A program made the translations under genes and the position numbers. A stretch of 64,000 nucleotides of DNA from Acetivibrio saccincola (lineage in GTDB: Bacteria; Bacillota; Clostridia; Acetivibrionales; Acetivibrionaceae), in the NCBI RefSeq assembly GCF_002844395.1, contig NZ_CP025197.1, positions 496,001 to 560,000 of the forward strand, given 5' to 3'. Each line of letters begins with the position of its first letter. The first letter of the stretch is position 1. The notes beneath the pieces were generated by a model. That model was not told where the DNA came from. It was given only the letters and a program-made list of their open reading frames with translations, and did not search any database. Positions 46,122 to 55,482 of this stretch are shown piece by piece.

Positions 46122-49100
46122 TTATTTAATATCTAAATGATAACTTTGGAGGGATTTTACCCCGCCGCCTTTTCCGTGATTTTCTTTATAGGCAGCTATT
46201 CCCTTGGCGCTGGCCAAAGCTGCAGTAATGGTGGTAATATAAGGCGTATGATATTTTATTGCTGCTTTACGTATATAGGAGTCATCGTATTTACTTAGTT
46301 TGCCGGAGGGGGTGTTTATAACTAAATTTATTTCTTTGTTCATAATTCCGTCTACAATGTTAGGTCGTCCTTCATTAAGTTTTTTTATCACTTCTGAATC
46401 TATACCGTTTTCTTTAAGGAAAAGATGGGTTCCTTTAGTAGCTTTAATATTAAACCCAAGTTTTGAGAATTTTCTTGCAACTTCCAGTACAGCATCCTTA
46501 TCCCGGTCTGCTACACTTATCAGCACTGTTCCCGATGTAGGAAGGGGAACTTGTGTGGCTTCCTGTGATTTAAAGAATGCAAGACCAAAAGAGTCAGCTA
46601 TTCCCAATACCTCCCCTGTAGAGCGCATTTCAGGACCTAAAAGGGGATCCACTTCAGGGAACATATTAAATGGGAACACGGCTTCTTTAACTCCGAAATG
46701 AGGTATTTCTTTGCGAGTAAAAGTACTAATGTTTGATTTTTCACCTGTTTCATTTAACATCATTATTTTAGTGGCAATACTTGCCATGGAAACATTACAT
46801 ACTTTTGATACAAGGGGTACTGTTCTTGAAGCACGGGGGTTTGCTTCTAAAATATATACCTTGTCATCAGAAATGGCGTATTGTATATTCATAAGCCCAA
46901 CCACTTTAAGTTCTTTAGCTATTTTGCTTGTATATTCATAAATGGTTTCACGGTGTTTTTCGGGAATGCTTATTGTAGGAATAACGCAGGCAGAATCTCC
47001 TGAGTGAATTCCGGCCAGCTCAATATGCTCCATTATTGCAGGAACAAAGGCATCTACCCCGTCGGCTATAGCATCAGCCTCAGCTTCAATGGCATTGCTT
47101 AAAAACCTGTCTATCAAAATAGGTCTTTCAGGAGTAACACCAACTGCAGATGATACATATGTCTTTAACATTTCCTCGTCATAGACAATTTCCATTCCAC
47201 GTCCCCCAAGTACATATGACGGACGTACCATCAGAGGATAACCGATGCGGTTTGCCACAGCAAGGGCTTCATCCAAATTGCTTGCCATACCGGATTCAGG
47301 CATTGGTATCCCCAGTTTATCCATCATTTGGCGGAATCTGTCCCTGTCTTCTGCAAGATCAATGACTTCAGGGGGGGTACCTAAAATTTTGGCTCCTGCC
47401 TTTTCTAATTCCTCAGCAATATTTAAAGGGGTTTGTCCACCAAACTGAACAATAATTCCTAAAGGTTTTTCTTTTTCATAAATACTGAGGACATCTTCAA
47501 CTGTAAGAGGTTCAAAGTATAATTTGTCGGAAGTGTCATAGTCTGTAGATACCGTTTCAGGGTTGCAATTTACAATAATTGTTTCATAACCCATATCACG
47601 GAGGGCAAAAGCTGCATGTACACAGCAGTAATCAAATTCTATTCCCTGTCCTATCCTGTTAGGACCGCCTCCTAATACCATTACTTTTTTGCGGCTTGAG
47701 GAAGGAACTTTGTCCGGTGCATTGTATGATGAATAATAATAAGCAGCATTCTCAACCCCGCTTACAGGAATAGCCTCCCAACCGGCAACTACACCTAAGG
47801 ATACACGGCGCTGTCGAATTTCCTTTTCAGGTACATCCAAAAGCATTGCAAGGTAGCGGTCGGAAAAACCGTCCTTTTTAGCTTGGATTAGTAAATCATC
47901 AGGCAGAGTATCGCCTTTATATTTTAAAATTTCTTCCTCTAATAAAACCATTTCTTTCATTTGTTCAATAAACCAGTGTTTAATGCCGGTTACTTTGTGA
48001 AGCTTATCCACTGTAGCACCTTTTCTCAAAGCTTCATACATAATAAACTGGCGTTCACTGGTAGGTTCTACTAACATTTGCATAAGTTCTTCTAAAGAAC
48101 GCTTATTAAAATCTTTGGCAAAACCTAATCCATAACGGCCAATTTCCAGGGAACGTACAGCTTTTTGAAAAGCTTCCTTATAATTTTTACCAATACTCAT
48201 AACTTCTCCCACTGCTTTCATTTGGGTACCAAGTTTATCTTCTGCGTCTTTAAATTTTTCAAAATTCCAGCGAGGAAGCTTAATAACCACATAATCTTCA
48301 GAAGGGGTGTATTTATCCAGTGTACCGTCCCGCCAATAGGGAATCTCATCTAAAGTTAACCCGGCAGCCAACATAGCAGATACAAAAGCAATGGGAAATC
48401 CAGTAGCTTTAGACGCCAGTGCAGAGGAGCGGGAAGTTCTTGGATTAATTTCAATAACCACTATCCGGTCTGTCTCAGGGTTATAGGCAAACTGGACATT
48501 GGTACCTCCAATTACCTGCATGTGTTCCACAATATCATATGCATATTTTTGAAGTCTTTTTTGAACATCCTTGCTTATCGTAAGCATAGGTGCACAACAA
48601 AATGAATCCCCGGTGTGAACCCCTACCGGGTCGATATTTTCAATGAAGCATGCTGTTATCATTTGGTTTTTAGAATCACGGACAATTTCCAACTCCAGTT
48701 CTATCCATCCTAATATAGACTCCTCCACCAATACCTGTCCAATCATGCTGGATGCAATACCACGTCCGGCTACAACCCTCAGCTCTTCCAAATTATATAC
48801 CAGACCGCCTCCCGTTCCGCCCATGGTGTATGCAGGACGGATTACAACCGGAAAGCCTAGCTCCATAGCAATTTTTTCTGCTTCTTCAACACTATATGCC
48901 GGTTTACTTCTGGGTATTTCAATTCCCAGCTTGTTCATAGCTTCTTTAAAGGCTATACGGTCTTCTCCCCGCTCTATGGAGTCCACCTGAACACCAATTA
49001 CCTTAACGCCGTATTTTTCTAAAACCCCTGCTTTGGAAAGTTCTAAACACAAGTTTAAAGCTGATTGTCCCCCTAAGTTGGGAAGCAGGGCATCAGGACG

Positions 49101-49343
49101 TTCTTTTTCAATTATTTCCGTTGCTCTTTTTAAATTTAACGGTTCCACATAGGTGGCATCTGCAATGCCAGGGTCCGTCATAATTGTTGCAGGATTTGAA
49201 TTTACCAGTACAATTTTATACCCCAGGTTTCTGAGGGCTTTACATGCTTGGGTTCCAGAATAGTCAAATTCACAGGCCTGGCCTATAATAATAGGACCGG
49301 AACCAATAATCATTATTTTGTTAATGTCACTAAGTTTTGGCAT
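46122..49343 (-). CDS. carB: Carbamoyl-phosphate synthase large chain
   Basis: A 1073-residue enzyme making carbamoyl phosphate for arginine and pyrimidine synthesis. It begins with IMIIGSGPIIIGQACEFDYSG. Two ATP-grasp halves are present (PAYTMGGTGGG and PSYVLGGRGME motifs), then the oligomerisation region and the C-terminal MGS-like allosteric domain (about 935-1073). The length is normal. The glutaminase subunit gene carA is not adjacent on either side, which is unusual because carAB are often paired; it must lie elsewhere. Confidence 0.98.
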   Translation of the reverse strand: MPKLSDINKIMIIGSGPIIIGQACEFDYSGTQACKALRNLGYKIVLVNSNPATIMTDPGIADATYVEPLNLKRATEIIEKERPDALLPNLGGQSALNLCLELSKAGVLEKYGVKVIGVQVDSIERGEDRIAFKEAMNKLGIEIPRSKPAYSVEEAEKIAMELGFPVVIRPAYTMGGTGGGLVYNLEELRVVAGRGIASSMIGQVLVEESILGWIELELEIVRDSKNQMITACFIENIDPVGVHTGDSFCCAPMLTISKDVQKRLQKYAYDIVEHMQVIGGTNVQFAYNPETDRIVVIEINPRTSRSSALASKATGFPIAFVSAMLAAGLTLDEIPYWRDGTLDKYTPSEDYVVIKLPRWNFEKFKDAEDKLGTQMKAVGEVMSIGKNYKEAFQKAVRSLEIGRYGLGFAKDFNKRSLEELMQMLVEPTSERQFIMYEALRKGATVDKLHKVTGIKHWFIEQMKEMVLLEEEILKYKGDTLPDDLLIQAKKDGFSDRYLAMLLDVPEKEIRQRRVSLGVVAGWEAIPVSGVENAAYYYSSYNAPDKVPSSSRKKVMVLGGGPNRIGQGIEFDYCCVHAAFALRDMGYETIIVNCNPETVSTDYDTSDKLYFEPLTVEDVLSIYEKEKPLGIIVQFGGQTPLNIAEELEKAGAKILGTPPEVIDLAEDRDRFRQMMDKLGIPMPESGMASNLDEALAVANRIGYPLMVRPSYVLGGRGMEIVYDEEMLKTYVSSAVGVTPERPILIDRFLSNAIEAEADAIADGVDAFVPAIMEHIELAGIHSGDSACVIPTISIPEKHRETIYEYTSKIAKELKVVGLMNIQYAISDDKVYILEANPRASRTVPLVSKVCNVSMASIATKIMMLNETGEKSNISTFTRKEIPHFGVKEAVFPFNMFPEVDPLLGPEMRSTGEVLGIADSFGLAFFKSQEATQVPLPTSGTVLISVADRDKDAVLEVARKFSKLGFNIKATKGTHLFLKENGIDSEVIKKLNEGRPNIVDGIMNKEINLVINTPSGKLSKYDDSYIRKAAIKYHTPYITTITAALASAKGIAAYKENHGKGGGVKSLQSYHLDIK

Positions 49344-49546
49344 ACTATTGACTCCTTACTTATATATAATTTAAAATAAATTATTTTCTTAACCATTATA
49401 CACTAAGTTACATAAAGAAACAGTATTTTTTTTAGAAATTTTAATTTATTTTAAAGAGTCTAAATTCCAACTTATTATAAAAGGGAATTTAAAAAATATG
49501 TAGAATAAAAAGTAGTATTAACTTAATTTGAAAGGATTGTTTAACT

Positions 49547-50368
49547 TTGAATTGGATTTACAGGCTTGAACAAAAATACAGCCGGTTTGCAATAAGAGGG
49601 CTTATAAAGTATATTGTTATTGCAGCGGCATTTATATTTGTAGTGGTAAATTTAAGCTTGAAGTTAGCTCTTATTGTTTATGATATGCTGACCCTTAACC
49701 GTGACATGATTTTGCAGGGGCAGGTGTGGAGGCTTATAACCTTTATTTTTATACCTCCGGGCAGCAGCATATTTGTAATATTTGCACTATACATATTGTA
49801 TATATTTGGAAGCTCGCTGGAAAATATATGGGGAAGTTTCAGATTTAATTTATATTATTTTATAGGCGTATTGTCTGCAATTATATCAGCTTTTATTGCA
49901 GGTTCCGCTTCCAATGTATATTTAAATTTATCTATATTCCTTGCATTTGCATATTTATATCCTGATTTCAAACTGCTTTTATTTTTTATTATACCTGTGA
50001 AGGTAAAATATTTAGCCTGGTTTAATGTATTTTTTGTAGTACTTACTGTGATTTTTGACAGTATAGAAAATAAGATAGCAGCGGTACTTTCTCTTTCAAA
50101 CTTTATTATATTTTTTGGAGGGGATCTTTGGAAAAAACAGATTTATCCTAAAGCATCCGGTTTTATATCTGTTTATTCAAAAAAACGTAAACGTAGAAAA
50201 TTTAAAGTTATAACACCTCCAAAAAAAATTGAATTTGTTCATAAGTGCCGGGAATGTGGAAAAACATCCAGGGAATTTCCAAATATGTTTTTTGGATATT
50301 GCAAAATATGCGGTAGTGATTATGAGTATTGCCAAGAACATATAAATAATCATAAACATACCACTTAA
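49547..50368 (+). CDS. Rhomboid-like pseudoprotease with C-terminal zinc ribbon
   Basis: A 273-residue protein with about six helices. The rhomboid-family pattern is visible (GQVWRLITFIFIPPG, LYIFGSSLENIWGSFRFNLYYFIGVLSA, FLAFAYLYPDFKLLLFFIIPVKVKYLAWF). The catalytic GxSG motif is absent: the expected position reads SASNVYLNLS. Residues about 230-268 form a zinc-ribbon candidate with CREC, CKIC and extra Cys/His. The start is TTG with AAGGA ten bases upstream; there is no ATG until residue 48, inside the membrane block. It precedes an FHA/SEDS/PBP set, suggesting a role in envelope assembly, which is inference. Confidence 0.78.
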   Translation: MNWIYRLEQKYSRFAIRGLIKYIVIAAAFIFVVVNLSLKLALIVYDMLTLNRDMILQGQVWRLITFIFIPPGSSIFVIFALYILYIFGSSLENIWGSFRFNLYYFIGVLSAIISAFIAGSASNVYLNLSIFLAFAYLYPDFKLLLFFIIPVKVKYLAWFNVFFVVLTVIFDSIENKIAAVLSLSNFIIFFGGDLWKKQIYPKASGFISVYSKKRKRRKFKVITPPKKIEFVHKCRECGKTSREFPNMFFGYCKICGSDYEYCQEHINNHKHTT

Positions 50369-50400
50369 AATTAATTGGTTTTTATAAAGGGGTGGGGGAA

Positions 50401-50844
50401 ATGGTTGAGGTGGTATTGCTAATTGCAAAAGTAGTTTTTGCATCTGTTATATACTTGTTTATTTTTAGCATTATACGCCTTATATATCTTGATATAAAGT
50501 CTATGAATGTCAGTAAAGTTAATCTGGACAAAGGATTTCCAACTTTAAGGCTAAAAACCAGAAGGGAACTTCTTCCTTTTAAAGTTGAAGATATTTATGT
50601 ACTGTCTAAAAGTATGACAATCGGGCGCCAGGATAAAAATGACATTGTTATAAAGGATTCTTTTATATCAGGTATTCATGCCCAGTTTATCTTAGAAAGG
50701 GGAGAGGTTTATATAAGGGATTTAGACAGCAAAAACGGAGTATTTATTAATGAGAAAAGGGTTGAAAATAATAGCAAGAATTTGTTAAAGGATAACGATA
50801 TAATAAAAATAGGACAAATTGAATTTATTTTTGTCAAGGGGTAG
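50401..50844 (+). CDS. Membrane-anchored FHA-domain protein
   Basis: A 147-residue protein: one N-terminal helix (about 5-28), a short linker, then a forkhead-associated domain (about 65-147) with MTIGRQDKNDIVIKD, SGIHAQF and DSKNGVFINEKRV, the complete phospho-Thr-binding set. A GTG at 50392 lies within the AAAGGGGTGGGGG Shine-Dalgarno, so the ATG at 50401 is the start. FHA-SEDS-PBP clusters occur in actinobacteria with Ser/Thr kinases (fhaB-rodA-pbpA-pknA/B). No kinase gene is adjacent here. Confidence 0.9.
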   Translation: MVEVVLLIAKVVFASVIYLFIFSIIRLIYLDIKSMNVSKVNLDKGFPTLRLKTRRELLPFKVEDIYVLSKSMTIGRQDKNDIVIKDSFISGIHAQFILERGEVYIRDLDSKNGVFINEKRVENNSKNLLKDNDIIKIGQIEFIFVKG

Positions 50845-50860
50845 CAGATGAGGTGTTTTT

Positions 50861-52126
50861 ATGTTTAGAAAAATAGCCGGCTATGTGCCTTTAAGTATGA
50901 TTATTTTTGCCAATATTATAGGTTATACTTTTTTGGCATTCAGGGAAGAGCCATATAATTCCCATGCCTTTTTAATGTGTTTTATTGTGTTGGCAATGAT
51001 TTGTATATCCTATACCGTCATTATAAAAAAGAGATTTGGGGAAAGTTATCTTTTTCTAATTGTATCAATGCTTTTAAGTATTGGCATTATGATGATATAC
51101 AGGCTGGATTCAGGATTGGCGGTTAAACAGGTTATTTGGATGCTTACAGGTATTATTGCATTTTTTACATGTTATTATTTATATCTGAAGATAGATAAAT
51201 GGCATAAATATTATTACCTCTATATAGTTGCACCTATTCTCTTGTATATTTTGACTCTTGTTTTTGGTACCACAATTAACGGGGCTAAAAACTGGATTAT
51301 AATAGCGGGATTTAGTTTTCAGCCTTCAGAACTTAATAAAATATTATATGTTTTCTTCTTGGGAAGTTATTTTAAAAGTCGGGACAAATTATTTTTTCAG
51401 AAATCTAATATTGGTGAAAAAAATAAAATTTTCATGAACAGGGTATTATTAATGTTTATTACTTACTTAAATGTAGGATTTTTAGCTTTGCAAAGGGACT
51501 GGGGAACTATAGCGATATTATTGCTGGTATACCTTTTTGTTCTCTATATTTTTAGTGAAGGCTACAAGTTTTTGATTTTAAACTGTGGTTTGCTTCTGCC
51601 AACTGCTCTGATAGCATATAAGTTTTTTTATCATGTAAGGGTGAGGGTTGAAATCTGGATTAATCCATGGGAGGATATTTTAGGGAAGGGTTATCAGATA
51701 GCTCAGTCGCTGTTTGGAATAGGCTCCGGGGGTTTTTTTGGGACAGGATTGAGAATGGGAAAACCATATATGATTCCATTTGCCAGTACAGATTTTATAT
51801 TTTCTGCAATATGTGAAGAAATGGGAACTTTAACTGGAGTGGCAGTGGTTTTGCTATACATGCTTTTGTGCTACAGAGCTTTTAAAATTGCTTTAAACAT
51901 AAAGAGAAGATTTGAGAAGATAGTGGTACTAGGACTTATTCTTCTAATTGGAATGCAAACCTTTATAATTATTGGAGGGGTAATAAAGCTTATTCCTTTG
52001 ACGGGTACAACTCTGCCATATGTAAGTTATGGGGGAAGTTCTTTAGTTACAAGTTTTATTATTTTAGGTATTTTACAGGCAATATCAAGAGGGGACTTTA
52101 GCAGTGAGGGTGAAAACTATGGATGA
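50861..52126 (+). CDS. FtsW/RodA/SpoVE family peptidoglycan polymerase (SEDS)
   Basis: A 421-residue membrane protein with about ten helices. SEDS signatures are present: GAKNWIIIAGFSFQPSELNKI, QRDWGTIAILLLVYL, and the C-terminal LIPLTGTTLPYVSYGGSSL. SEDS proteins polymerise glycan strands with a cognate class B PBP, which is encoded next and overlaps this gene by eight bases. The family does not tell whether it serves elongation, division or sporulation. The FHA gene ends 16 bp upstream, so all three are one operon. Confidence 0.94.
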   Translation: MFRKIAGYVPLSMIIFANIIGYTFLAFREEPYNSHAFLMCFIVLAMICISYTVIIKKRFGESYLFLIVSMLLSIGIMMIYRLDSGLAVKQVIWMLTGIIAFFTCYYLYLKIDKWHKYYYLYIVAPILLYILTLVFGTTINGAKNWIIIAGFSFQPSELNKILYVFFLGSYFKSRDKLFFQKSNIGEKNKIFMNRVLLMFITYLNVGFLALQRDWGTIAILLLVYLFVLYIFSEGYKFLILNCGLLLPTALIAYKFFYHVRVRVEIWINPWEDILGKGYQIAQSLFGIGSGGFFGTGLRMGKPYMIPFASTDFIFSAICEEMGTLTGVAVVLLYMLLCYRAFKIALNIKRRFEKIVVLGLILLIGMQTFIIIGGVIKLIPLTGTTLPYVSYGGSSLVTSFIILGILQAISRGDFSSEGENYG

Positions 52127-53531
52127 AAACAAAAAAATCATTAGGGTGCTGGTGGCAATGTGTTCAATATTTTTTGCCATAACAGCATATTTAACTTATT
52201 TACAAATTTTTCAAGGCAAAAAACTTATGCAAAATGTTTATAACAGGAGAAACAGTGAAATAGAAGAAAACACCTTAAGGGGCAGCATATTTGATAGAAA
52301 CGGGGTTGTATTGGCATATAGTGAAAAGAGTGGCGAGTCATATGAGCGTATATATCCATATGAGGCTTTGTACAGCCATGTTATAGGCTATAATTCTAAG
52401 ATTTATGGAAAATCACTTATAGAAGCAGCTTATAATGGTTATTTATTAGGTCTTGATAATTACAGCCAGGTGTTTGGGATGGTTGACAGGGAAAGCAGAG
52501 GGAATGACATTTATCTTACATTAGACCATAAGCTTCAGGAATTAGGCGGTAATCTTTTAAAAGATAAAAAGGGAGCCATTGTGGCTATTGATCCTAAAAC
52601 AGGGGAAGTACTTGCCCTTGTAAGTAAGCCGGATTTTAATGCCAATAGTAAGTGGCTTGAAGAAAACTGGGTAAGTATTGCAGAATCAGAAGAGGCTCTT
52701 CTTCTGCCACGGGCAACCCAAGGTCTTTATCCTCCAGGCTCGGTTTATAAAGTTATTATATCTGCCGGGGCAATTGAAAAGGGATTGGATAAAAAGACAT
52801 ATGAAGATAAGGGAAAAGTGGTTATTGACGGGTATGAAATAAAAAATGCCGGGGAAAAAGCTCTTGGGAATATAGGCATAAAAGAAGCCCTTGCCGCTTC
52901 AAGTAATGTTGTCTATTCACAAATAGGGGTTGAGCTTGGAAGTAACCAGCTAAAAAGATTAGCTGACAGAATAGGCATGAACAGGGATATAGAATTTGAC
53001 ATTCCTGTGAATAAAAGCATTTTCCCTTACGATACCATGGGGAAGAACGATATGGCAGCGGTGGCTATTGGGCAGGGGGAAATGCTTTTTACCCCCTTTC
53101 ACATGGCTATGCTTACAGCAGGTATTGCTAATGGCGGCGATGTAATGAAACCTGTACTGGTAAAATCAGTTATGTCACCGGAGGAGAAAAAGATAAAAGA
53201 TTTTAAGTCTAATGTAATGTATAAAATTATGGAGGCAAAAACTGCGGATATTATTAAAGATATGATGTATGAAGCTGTAGAAAATGGTACAGGTGCAAAT
53301 GCCAAAATAGAAGGCATCAGTGTTGCCGGAAAAACAGGTACGGCAGAAAACCATTTATCAGAAAAAAACAAAGGTGGGGAACATGCCTGGTTTATCGGAT
53401 TTGCACCGGTTGAAGATCCTAAGATAGCAGTGGCGGTTATTGTTGAACATGGAGGTTCCGGCGGGGGTGTTTCTGCACCCATTGCAAAAAGAATTATAAG
53501 TGAGTATTTACAAAGCATAGAAAAACATTAA
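52119..53531 (+). CDS. Penicillin-binding transpeptidase (class B, PbpA-like)
   Basis: A 470-residue protein with one N-terminal helix (about 9-28), a short pedestal domain and a transpeptidase domain. Active-site motifs are S208-x-x-K211 (PPGSVYK), SSN in AASSNVVYS, and K405-T-G (AGKTGTAEN). It is short for a class B PBP, like mycobacterial PbpA, which also follows rodA. A GTG at 52104 is in frame, but GAGGGTGA serves the ATG at 52119, which overlaps the SEDS stop. It cross-links the strands made by its SEDS partner. Confidence 0.93.
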   Translation: MDENKKIIRVLVAMCSIFFAITAYLTYLQIFQGKKLMQNVYNRRNSEIEENTLRGSIFDRNGVVLAYSEKSGESYERIYPYEALYSHVIGYNSKIYGKSLIEAAYNGYLLGLDNYSQVFGMVDRESRGNDIYLTLDHKLQELGGNLLKDKKGAIVAIDPKTGEVLALVSKPDFNANSKWLEENWVSIAESEEALLLPRATQGLYPPGSVYKVIISAGAIEKGLDKKTYEDKGKVVIDGYEIKNAGEKALGNIGIKEALAASSNVVYSQIGVELGSNQLKRLADRIGMNRDIEFDIPVNKSIFPYDTMGKNDMAAVAIGQGEMLFTPFHMAMLTAGIANGGDVMKPVLVKSVMSPEEKKIKDFKSNVMYKIMEAKTADIIKDMMYEAVENGTGANAKIEGISVAGKTGTAENHLSEKNKGGEHAWFIGFAPVEDPKIAVAVIVEHGGSGGGVSAPIAKRIISEYLQSIEKH

Positions 53532-53563
53532 AACACCAGGACAAATAAATACCCTGGTGTTTT
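53530..53563 (+). terminator. Terminator after the FHA-SEDS-PBP operon
   Basis: An 11-bp stem (53530-53540 with 53553-53563) with ACACCAGG core and a T-ended 3' arm, beginning within the PBP stop codon. Confidence 0.8.
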
Positions 53564-53774
53564 ATAAGGGTTCTCCGGTGTGTGCTACGAAGAACATGTC
53601 TATATTATATGTTTTATGTTTTTATTTATACACTCCTTACACTCCTTCTTATTAATTTGCCATGTTTTTAGAAGTTGTCTTTTTTACAATTATTTATTAA
53701 TATATTGAAGAAGAATGATTTTTGAAACGTAATATTTTTAAAAATATAGATCGTAGGATCAGGGTGCTTTAAAA

Positions 53775-54668
53775 ATGATTAAAGTATACAACAGACAAAC
53801 TAAAGAATACGATATAGAAAAAATAGCAGGGGGAAAAATTATAGAAGTTCTATATACCACAAGCTATGGCAGAATAGGATTGGAGTTGGTATTAAAAAGA
53901 AAAATATATTCTGTACTGGCCGGAATACTATGTGATAGCAGAATTAGTGCTGCAAAAATAAAAAAGTTTATAGAAAAGTATGATATTGACATGTCAGAAT
54001 TTTGTGGTGAACTAAAGGATTTTAAATCATTTAATGATTTTTTTACCAGAAAAATAAAGCCTTGTGCAAGACCTTTCCCAAAAGAGCCGGAATTGTTTTT
54101 GTCGCCGGGGGATGGAAGGGTCCAGGGATGGATGAATGTAGATATAAACAAAAATATCGGGATAAAAGGGATTAGTTATACATTAAAAGACTTAATACCT
54201 GAAAACAAAATTATAGAAAAGTATGATGGGGGAACTGTTATAGTATTAAGGCTAAATCCTACGGATTATCATAGATTTCATTTCATTGATGATGGTGTAT
54301 GCAGTGAAAGTAAAAGGATAAAGGGACATTATTATTCAGTTAATCCTATGGCTTTGTCCTTTTATCCAAAGGTGTTCTGCCAAAATGTACGGGAATACAG
54401 CATTTTAGATTCTAAAAATTATGGGGAGTTAATATATGTTGAAGTTGGAGCTGCTTGTGTCGGCTCAATTGTTCAGACATACAAACCAGGAGAATTTATT
54501 AAAAGGGGCAGTGAAAAAGGGTTTTTTAAATTTGGAGGTTCAACCATAATAATTTTAATTAAAAAAGACCGTGTTAAACTTGATGAAGACATATTATATC
54601 AAACAAAATTAGGATATGAGTCTAAAATAAAGGCAGGGGAAGTGATAGGGAGGAGTGTAAAAATATAA
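53775..54668 (+). CDS. psd: Phosphatidylserine decarboxylase
   Basis: A 297-residue pyruvoyl-dependent enzyme making phosphatidylethanolamine. The self-cleavage site reads GGST, with Ser256 the expected pyruvoyl precursor; many family members have LGST here. The catalytic His region is LNPTDYHRFHF, and the phosphate-binding VGAACVGSI block is present. N-terminal residues match clostridial Psd proteins that start with a basic KVYNRQT-type segment. It is not linked to pssA, unlike many clostridia. Confidence 0.94.
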   Translation: MIKVYNRQTKEYDIEKIAGGKIIEVLYTTSYGRIGLELVLKRKIYSVLAGILCDSRISAAKIKKFIEKYDIDMSEFCGELKDFKSFNDFFTRKIKPCARPFPKEPELFLSPGDGRVQGWMNVDINKNIGIKGISYTLKDLIPENKIIEKYDGGTVIVLRLNPTDYHRFHFIDDGVCSESKRIKGHYYSVNPMALSFYPKVFCQNVREYSILDSKNYGELIYVEVGAACVGSIVQTYKPGEFIKRGSEKGFFKFGGSTIIILIKKDRVKLDEDILYQTKLGYESKIKAGEVIGRSVKI

Positions 54669-54728
54669 TTTAGAAATTAAATTTAAAAGAATTAAAAAAT
54701 AAAATAAAAAAGAGGATGATAAAGAAAG

Positions 54729-55379
54729 ATGAAAGCAATTATATTTGATATGGATGGTTTGATGGTTGATACAGAGGGATTGTATTTTGATACAGAAAGA
54801 ATTATAGCTAAAAAATTTAACAAAGAGGTAGAAGATGAAACGCTATGGAAAATGATGGGGAGAAAGCCTATAGAGGCGATGGAAATATTTGCAGAAGATT
54901 TAAATATTGATATTCCTCCAAAAGAGCTTTTGAAAATGAGGGATGAACTGTTTGTTGAAAAGCTAAAAAAAGAGCTTGTTCCTATGCCAGGGCTTTTTGA
55001 TATTTTAGAGGAGTTTAAAGATAAAATGAAACTTGCAATAGCAACAGGTTCTCCCCATAAGTTTTTGCAAATAGTATTAGACAGGCTGGATATAAAAAAC
55101 AATTTTGAAATTTTACAGCCTTCAGATGAAATAATAAACGGGAAGCCAAATCCTGAAATATACTTAAAAACAATGGAAAAACTCCAGGCATTGCCATCAG
55201 AGACGGTTGTTCTTGAAGATTCGAGCAATGGTGCGCTGGCAGGAGTTAGAGCAGGTTGTTATACCATTGCAATTCCAAATCAATATACGTACAAACAGGA
55301 CTTTAGTTTTGTAAACTATGTGGCAGAAAGTCTTTTTGATGCAAAAGAGCATATTAAAAAATTAATAAACAACAAATAA
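54729..55379 (+). CDS. HAD-superfamily hydrolase, beta-phosphoglucomutase-like subfamily
   Basis: A 216-residue cytoplasmic enzyme. Motif I FDMDGLMVDTE gives nucleophile D7 and acid D9. A helical cap follows (about 15-80), then motif II (ATGS), Lys (GKPNPEIY) and motif IV (VLEDSSNGALAG). Members are sugar-phosphate phosphatases or mutases; the substrate cannot be read from sequence. It starts 60 bp after psd in the same direction. Confidence 0.9.
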   Translation: MKAIIFDMDGLMVDTEGLYFDTERIIAKKFNKEVEDETLWKMMGRKPIEAMEIFAEDLNIDIPPKELLKMRDELFVEKLKKELVPMPGLFDILEEFKDKMKLAIATGSPHKFLQIVLDRLDIKNNFEILQPSDEIINGKPNPEIYLKTMEKLQALPSETVVLEDSSNGALAGVRAGCYTIAIPNQYTYKQDFSFVNYVAESLFDAKEHIKKLINNK

Positions 55380-55440
55380 CAATTAATAGAATTTAAATTT
55401 TTATATTTTTTAAAGTAAGTAATGGGAAGGGAATATAGAA

Positions 55441-55466
55441 AAGGGGTCATTTAGAAATGACCCCTT
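55441..55466. terminator. Bidirectional terminator between HAD and GH9 genes
   Basis: A perfect 12-bp stem (55441-55452 with 55455-55466) with a GGGG core sits between two convergent genes. Flanking A/T runs are short. Confidence 0.75.
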
Positions 55467-55482
55467 AAAATTCATACTCGGT

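Noticed and set aside
46300-46701. Plus-strand ORF of 133 codons inside carB
   Set aside because: It lies wholly antisense to a highly conserved enzyme gene and has no family features.
54692-55228. Minus-strand ORF of 178 codons under the HAD hydrolase gene
   Set aside because: Low-complexity Ser/Phe/Ile composition typical of antisense frames; the sense gene has full HAD motifs.
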